Source: Rhodospirillaceae bacterium Spongia-Bin9 (GTDB lineage Bacteria > Pseudomonadota > Alphaproteobacteria > Bin65). From it: 43,752 nt of DNA. The notes under the pieces are model-generated. The model was given only the letters and a program-made list of their open reading frames with translations. It made no database searches and was not told where the DNA came from. The stretch is from the NCBI GenBank assembly GCA_900197615.1, contig FZLR01000016.1:1-43752 (forward strand), in the 5' to 3' direction. Positions 38,974-43,752 of the stretch are shown in pieces (position 1 is the stretch's first letter; the number at the start of each line of letters is the position of its first letter). A program made the translations under genes and the position numbers.

Positions 38974-41202
38974 TCAGGATCGGGCGGCGGCCGTAGCGGA
39001 TTGCGAACCCCCGATCCAGCCCGGCAGCCAGCCTTCGTGCGCCTCCCGGAGGCGCGCGAGCGATATAGGGCAGCCCTTCCGGAGGGTCAACGTAGGCTCC
39101 GCGACAGTTTGGCCAATGATCGCGGCGGGCACGCCGGCGGTCCTGGCCGAGTCCGCGATGGCGTCGCCGTCGGCCGTTTCGACCAGATAGCGGCCCTGGT
39201 CCTCGCCGAACAGCCATGCGTGCAGGGGCAGGCCTTCCGGCGTTGCATCGAGCGCGATGCCGGTCCGGCCGGCCAGCGCCATCTCCGCCAGCGCGATTGC
39301 GAGGCCGCCGTCCGAAAGGTCGTGGCAGGCCAGGACCGCGCCGCCGCCGATCAGGCTGCGCACCAGATCGCCGTTGCGCCGCTCGGCCGCAAGATCGACG
39401 GGCGGCGGCGCGCCTTCGGCCCGGCCGAGCACGTCGCGCAAATAGAGCGAAGCGCCGAGATGGCCTGTCGTCGCGCCGATCAGGACGAGGGCATTGCCGG
39501 GTGCGGCCGTGCCCCGGTCGACCGCCTTCGCGCCATCCTCCAGCACGCCGACGCCGCCGATCACTGGGGTCGGCAGGATCGCTTCGCCGCCGGTCTCGTT
39601 GTAGAGCGAGACGTTGCCGGAAACGACCGGGAAATCGAGGGCCGTGCACGCCTCGGCCATGCCGGTCACGCAGCCGGCGAGCTGGCCCATGATCGGCGGG
39701 CGCGTCGGGTCGCCGAAATTCAGATTGTTCGTGACCGCCAGCGGCGTCGCGCCGACCGCCGTCAGGTTGCGCCAGGCTTCGGCGACCGCCTGCCGACCGC
39801 CCGCAACCGGGTCGGCGCGGCAATAGCGCGGCGTGCAATCGGTCGTCAGCGCGAGAGCGCGGCGGCTGTCCGGCAGGCCGACGACCGCGGCATTGCCGCC
39901 CGGCCGGATCCGGGTGCGGCCCATGACGAGATGGTCGTACTGCTCCCAGATCCAGCGCTTGCTCGCCTGGTCCGGGCAGCCGAGCAGGGTCAGCAGCGCA
40001 TCTTCCGCGCCGGCCGGCGGGGCGCAACCGGCGGGATCGACCTGGGCCGGAGGCGGCGTCGCTTCCCAGGGCCGGTCGTATTCCGGGGCCTGGGCGACCA
40101 GCGGATCGACCGGGATGTCCGCCACCGTCGCACCCCCCATCCGCGCCACGAAGCGCCCGCTGTCCGTGATTCTGCCGATGACGGAGAAATCGAGCTCCCA
40201 TTTGCCGAAGATGGCGCGGGCTTCGTCCTCGCGGCCGGGCTTGAGCACCATCAGCATCCGCTCCTGGCTCTCCGAGAGCAGGATTTCGTAGGCCGTCATG
40301 CCGGTTTCCCGCATCGGCACCCTGTCGAGGTTCAGTTCGATGCCGACGCCGCCCTTGGACGACATTTCGACCGAGGATGAGGTCAGGCCCGCCGCGCCCA
40401 TGTCCTGGATCGCCACGATGGCGTCGGTCGCCATCAGCTCCAGGCAGGCTTCGAGCAGCAGCTTCTCGGTGAACGGGTCGCCGACCTGCACGGTCGGGCG
40501 CTTCTCTTCGCTGTCGTCTTCGAAGGTCGCCGAGGCCATCGTGGCGCCGTGTATGCCGTCGCGCCCGGTCTTCGAGCCGACATAGACTACCGGATTGCCC
40601 GGCCCGGCCGCCGCCGAATAGAAGATCCGGTCCGCCGGCGCGATGCCGACCGTCATCGCGTTGACCAGGATGTTGCCGTTATAGGCCGGGTCGAAATCGC
40701 ATTCGCCGCCCACGGTCGGCACGCCCATGCAGTTGCCGTAGCCGGCGATGCCCGCCACGACGCCGGAGACCAGATGGCGCGATTTCGGATGCGCCGGATC
40801 GCCGAAACGCAGCGCGTTCAGGTTGGCGATCGGCCGGGCGCCCATGGTGAACACGTCGCGCATGATGCCGCCGACGCCGGTCGCCGCGCCCTGGTAGGGC
40901 TCGATAAAGGACGGGTGGTTGTGGCTCTCGATCTTGAAGACGCAGGCGAGGCCCTCGCCGATATCGATGACGCCGGCATTCTCGCCCGGCCCCTGGATGA
41001 CGTGGGGCGCCTCGGTCGGCAGGATTTTCAGCCACCTTTTCGAGGATTTGTAGGAACAGTGCTCGGACCACATGACCGAGAAGACGCCCAGTTCGGCCAT
41101 TGTCGGCTCGCGACCCATGATGGCGAGCAGCCGCTCATATTCTTCCGGCGTCAGGCCGTGGCCGGCGACGAGTTCGGGCGTGATGGGCGACGGGTCGGTC
41201 AT
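38974..41202 (-). CDS. purL: Phosphoribosylformylglycinamidine synthase subunit PurL
   Basis: 742 aa from ATG 41202 ([20 protein letters not shown]). Size and motifs of the small bacterial Pur[56 protein letters not shown], and in the second half [10 protein letters not shown] and [15 protein letters not shown]. It makes FGAM from FGAR in purine synthesis, together with PurS and PurQ (not in the window). The purL-bolA-grxD order is common in Alphaproteobacteria. Confidence 0.95.
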   Translation of the reverse strand: MTDPSPITPELVAGHGLTPEEYERLLAIMGREPTMAELGVFSVMWSEHCSYKSSKRWLKILPTEAPHVIQGPGENAGVIDIGEGLACVFKIESHNHPSFIEPYQGAATGVGGIMRDVFTMGARPIANLNALRFGDPAHPKSRHLVSGVVAGIAGYGNCMGVPTVGGECDFDPAYNGNILVNAMTVGIAPADRIFYSAAAGPGNPVVYVGSKTGRDGIHGATMASATFEDDSEEKRPTVQVGDPFTEKLLLEACLELMATDAIVAIQDMGAAGLTSSSVEMSSKGGVGIELNLDRVPMRETGMTAYEILLSESQERMLMVLKPGREDEARAIFGKWELDFSVIGRITDSGRFVARMGGATVADIPVDPLVAQAPEYDRPWEATPPPAQVDPAGCAPPAGAEDALLTLLGCPDQASKRWIWEQYDHLVMGRTRIRPGGNAAVVGLPDSRRALALTTDCTPRYCRADPVAGGRQAVAEAWRNLTAVGATPLAVTNNLNFGDPTRPPIMGQLAGCVTGMAEACTALDFPVVSGNVSLYNETGGEAILPTPVIGGVGVLEDGAKAVDRGTAAPGNALVLIGATTGHLGASLYLRDVLGRAEGAPPPVDLAAERRNGDLVRSLIGGGAVLACHDLSDGGLAIALAEMALAGRTGIALDATPEGLPLHAWLFGEDQGRYLVETADGDAIADSARTAGVPAAIIGQTVAEPTLTLRKGCPISLARLREAHEGWLPGWIGGSQSATAAARS

Positions 41203-41349
41203 GCGATGCGAAAGAGAAACCTTCGGCGACCGTTCAGGTTCTAGTTTCCGCCCGCCCCCGCGTAAACCGTGCGATGTCGAGCGACTGCAATCGCCCCTTG
41301 CGCCCGCAAAATCACTGGACAACTCTCCGGGCAACGCAGAGGAAGCACG

Positions 41350-41625
41350 ATGGAACTCAGGAAATTCGACCCGATCGACTTTCTCGACAGCGACGAGGCT
41401 TTGGTCGAGTATCTGAACGTCGCGCTCGAAAAAAACGATCCGAAATACTTCGCCAAAGCGCTCGGCAACGTCGCGCGGGCAAAGGGAATAACCTCGGTAT
41501 CCGAAGCGACCGGGCTGGGGCGGCAAGCGCTCTACCGCTCGCTTTTCGGCGATGGCAATCCGCGCCTCGATACGCTGTTCAAGGTTCTCAACATGCTGGA
41601 TATGCGGCTTGCCGTGACCCGGTAG
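41350..41625 (+). CDS. HigA-like addiction-module antidote, no toxin seen
   Basis: 91 aa from ATG 41350 (AGAGGAAG upstream). [60 protein letters not shown]: the HTH family usually found behind a RelE/ParE-like toxin. The 147 bp upstream are too short for a toxin and show no remnant, so it is an orphan. Confidence 0.8.
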   Translation: MELRKFDPIDFLDSDEALVEYLNVALEKNDPKYFAKALGNVARAKGITSVSEATGLGRQALYRSLFGDGNPRLDTLFKVLNMLDMRLAVTR

Positions 41626-41726
41626 CGGCCGGAGCGCGGCACCCCTGACCCGTAAGGCGCGGCGCACATTCGCCCCATGCGCCGGGTACCCTCGCCATAG
41701 CGGGTTATCGGCTCTATAGCAGCGCC

Positions 41727-43109
41727 ATGGCCCGGCCTCCCGAACCGTCCCGCCCGCTTTCGCCGCTTGCCCGCTTCCCCGTCTACTACGGCTGGGTCGT
41801 CCTCGCAGTCGCCTTCGTGACCATGGCGATCGGCGCCAATGTCCGCGTCGCCTTCTCGCTGCTGTTTCCGCCGATCCTGGAAGAATACGGCTGGTCGCGC
41901 GGCACCACGGCGGCGATCTTCTCGATGGGCTTTCTGGTCTCGCTGTTCTTCTCGCCCTTCGCCGGGGTGCTGATCGACCGGTTCGGCATCGGCCGGATCG
42001 TGGCAATCGGTGTGCTGTTCTGCGCCGGCGGGCTGGTGCTGTCGACCGGCGTCGATTCGGTGGCGGAACTCGCCGTCACCATGGGCTGCATGACGATCGG
42101 CGGCAGCGTCATGTTCGCCTACGTCACCCATAGCTATTTCCTGCCCTACTGGTTCGTGCGCCGGCGCGGGTTGGCGGTTGGCCTGGCTTTTGCCGGCGTC
42201 GGCATCGGCGCGATCCTGCTCTTCCCCTGGTTGCAGGACATCATCGGCGCCGACGGCTGGCGCCGCGCCTGCTACGCCCTGGCGATCCTGATGGTCGGCC
42301 TGGTCCTGCCGCTCAACCTGTTGTTCCAGCGCCGGCATCCCCACGATATCGGGCTGGAACCCGATGGCGAGAACCGGCCCGGCCGCGCGCCGCGCAAGCC
42401 GGCGGCCGACGCCGTCGTCGATCCGGCCTGGGCGCACCGGGAATGGACCCTCAGGACCGCGGCGCGCACCGGCCGCTTCTGGTGGCTGCACGTCAGCTAT
42501 ATGGCCGGCATGTTCGCCTGGTATTCAGTGCTGGTCCACCAGACCAAGTTCCTGACCGAAATCGGCGTGTCGGCCGTGGCGGCGGCCTTTGCGCTGGGAC
42601 TGGTCGGGCTGAGCGGCGTCGCGAGCCAGATCGGCATCGGCATGCTCTCCGACCGGATCGGCCGCGAGTGGGGCTGGAGCATCGCCTTCGGCGGTTTTTC
42701 CGCATGCTATGCCATTCTGCTGGTCCTGCCGCATTACCCGGCGCTGTGGCTGGTCTACACCATGGTCTTCGTGCAGGGGCTGATCGGCTACGGCGCATCG
42801 GCGGTCTATCCGGCGGTGCCGGCCGAACTGTTCCACAGCCCGAAATACGGCCAGATTTTCGGCATCTACGGCGCGACCAGCGGTTTTGGGGCGGCGCTGG
42901 GGCCGTGGGCGACCGGCGAGCTTTACGACATTACCGGCGGCTACGAGACCGGCTTCGCCGTCGGGGCGGCGGCCGGGCTCCTCTCGATCGCCACCATGTG
43001 GCTGGCCGCGCCGCGTAAGGTCCGCCTGGTCGCCGGACAGGCGAAAAAACGGGCCCGGCAGCTGCAACGGCAGGCGGCCCTGGAGGCCGGGCGGGCGGCG
43101 GCCGGATGA
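41727..43109 (+). CDS. MFS transporter (OFA/monocarboxylate-like)
   Basis: 460 aa, 12 transmembrane segments with a soluble middle loop at about 215-235. [40 protein letters not shown] and the loop-2 motif [12 protein letters not shown] (D-R-x-G) are typical of OFA-type carboxylate carriers. The substrate is unknown. Its stop overlaps the start of a close paralogue. Confidence 0.85.
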   Translation: MARPPEPSRPLSPLARFPVYYGWVVLAVAFVTMAIGANVRVAFSLLFPPILEEYGWSRGTTAAIFSMGFLVSLFFSPFAGVLIDRFGIGRIVAIGVLFCAGGLVLSTGVDSVAELAVTMGCMTIGGSVMFAYVTHSYFLPYWFVRRRGLAVGLAFAGVGIGAILLFPWLQDIIGADGWRRACYALAILMVGLVLPLNLLFQRRHPHDIGLEPDGENRPGRAPRKPAADAVVDPAWAHREWTLRTAARTGRFWWLHVSYMAGMFAWYSVLVHQTKFLTEIGVSAVAAAFALGLVGLSGVASQIGIGMLSDRIGREWGWSIAFGGFSACYAILLVLPHYPALWLVYTMVFVQGLIGYGASAVYPAVPAELFHSPKYGQIFGIYGATSGFGAALGPWATGELYDITGGYETGFAVGAAAGLLSIATMWLAAPRKVRLVAGQAKKRARQLQRQAALEAGRAAAG

Positions 43110-43752
43110 CCGGCGGTCCGCCGGAAGGCGCCGCACGGCCGGCCGGCTTGCTGGCCCGCCTGCCCTTCTACTACGGCTGGGTCGTCGTCGCGGTCGCCTT
43201 CGTCACGCTCGGCGTCGGCGTGAATGTGCGCACGTCCTTCTCGCTGCTCTATCCGCCGATGCTCGACGAATTCGGCTGGCCGCGGGCGGAGACGGCGGCG
43301 ATCTTCTCGGTCGGCTTCGCGACCTCGATGCTGCTCACGCCCCTGCTCGGCGTGGCGATCAACCGGCTCGGGCCGGGCCTCGTCATGGCCGCCGGCTCGG
43401 TGCTCGTCGGCGGCGGCCTGATCCTCGCCACGGTCGCCGGCGGGCAGGGCGCGATCTTTCTCAGCCTGGGCTGCGGCGTGGTCGGCGGCGCGATCATCCT
43501 GGGCTATACCGGGCACGCCTATCTGATGCCCTTCTGGTTCGTGCGGCGGCGCGGGCTGGCGACCGGGCTGGCGTTTTCCGGCGCCGGCGTCGGCTCGATC
43601 CTGATGTTTCCCTGGTTGCAGGACATCATCCGCGACGACGGCTGGCGCGACGCCTGCATGGCGATGGCACTGATCCTGTTCGTCGTCGTGCTGCCGCTGA
43701 ACCTGCTGCTGCAGCGGCGCCGGCCGGAAGACATGGGCCTGAAGCCGGACGG
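43106..43752 (+). CDS. MFS transporter paralogue, cut by the window end
   Basis: About 215 codons are present. [60 protein letters not shown] and [17 protein letters not shown] match the upstream transporter block for block, so this is a tandem duplication that has diverged. ATG 43106 overlaps the preceding TGA. The 3' end is outside the window. Confidence 0.85.
   Translation, partial: MTGGPPEGAARPAGLLARLPFYYGWVVVAVAFVTLGVGVNVRTSFSLLYPPMLDEFGWPRAETAAIFSVGFATSMLLTPLLGVAINRLGPGLVMAAGSVLVGGGLILATVAGGQGAIFLSLGCGVVGGAIILGYTGHAYLMPFWFVRRRGLATGLAFSGAGVGSILMFPWLQDIIRDDGWRDACMAMALILFVVVLPLNLLLQRRRPEDMGLKPD

Noticed and set aside
38974-42006. A 1010-aa frame covering purL
   Set aside because: The first 268 residues are an Arg/Pro-rich shadow of the MFS and antitoxin genes; the PurL start at 41202 is clear.

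Overview
The window comes from a high-GC Gram-negative bacterium. The protein types point to an alphaproteobacterium: BenE with a split TPP decarboxylase, the yicC-gmk pair, purL-bolA-grxD, a CueR-type copper regulator, and DUF2927 and GrlR-family proteins. Species assignment is not possible from sequence alone. Housekeeping segments (about 9.8-20.8 kb and 32.9-43.7 kb) are interrupted by two accessory regions.

Accessory region 1 (1-9.6 kb) starts with the end of a broken IS3-type transposase and two small exported proteins. Next, on the minus strand, come a TbpB-like surface lipoprotein (2939-4717) and a Slam outer-membrane translocator (1746-2936) that has lost its start and signal peptide. 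About 200 bp upstream of the lipoprotein is the most striking structure of the window: two 34-bp sites built like loxP (13-bp arms, 8-bp asymmetric spacer) whose spacers are identical but inverted. They bound a segment of about 350 bp. Beyond it lies a tyrosine recombinase (5414-6397) whose catalytic residues are spaced as in Cre within each block. I infer a chromosomal Cre/lox-like inversion switch that may phase-vary the lipoprotein. Broken IS1380 and Dam fragments, a GrlR-like gene and a second integrase complete this region.

The first core segment holds a fatty acid desaturase, an orphan Phd antitoxin, a benE plus two-subunit TPP decarboxylase operon, a PLP decarboxylase, a MetE-like protein, a HigBA/ImmA toxin-antitoxin module, a hydroxyproline-catabolism pair (DapA-like deaminase and 4-hydroxyproline epimerase) and yicC.

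Accessory region 2 is an integrated element of 12,140 bp (20789-32928) with 21-bp direct repeats at its ends. It sits in the overlap between yicC and gmk. One repeat rebuilds the yicC stop and the other carries the gmk start. The element encodes an integrase at its right end, a RepA-like ATPase, a minus-strand operon of small and coiled-coil proteins, a plus-strand operon of unknown small proteins, and a broken methyltransferase/HNH locus. It also carries four copies of a perfect 16-bp palindrome, iteron-like repeats and 22-bp repeats near both ends.

The last segment holds gmk, a DUF2927 protein, a GNAT acetyltransferase, a CueR-type regulator diverging from a copper operon (DUF4396, cytochrome c, CopC, CopD) behind a 19-bp-spacer promoter, a Phd/VapC module, grxD-bolA-purL, an orphan HigA-like antitoxin and two tandem MFS transporters, the second cut by the window end.
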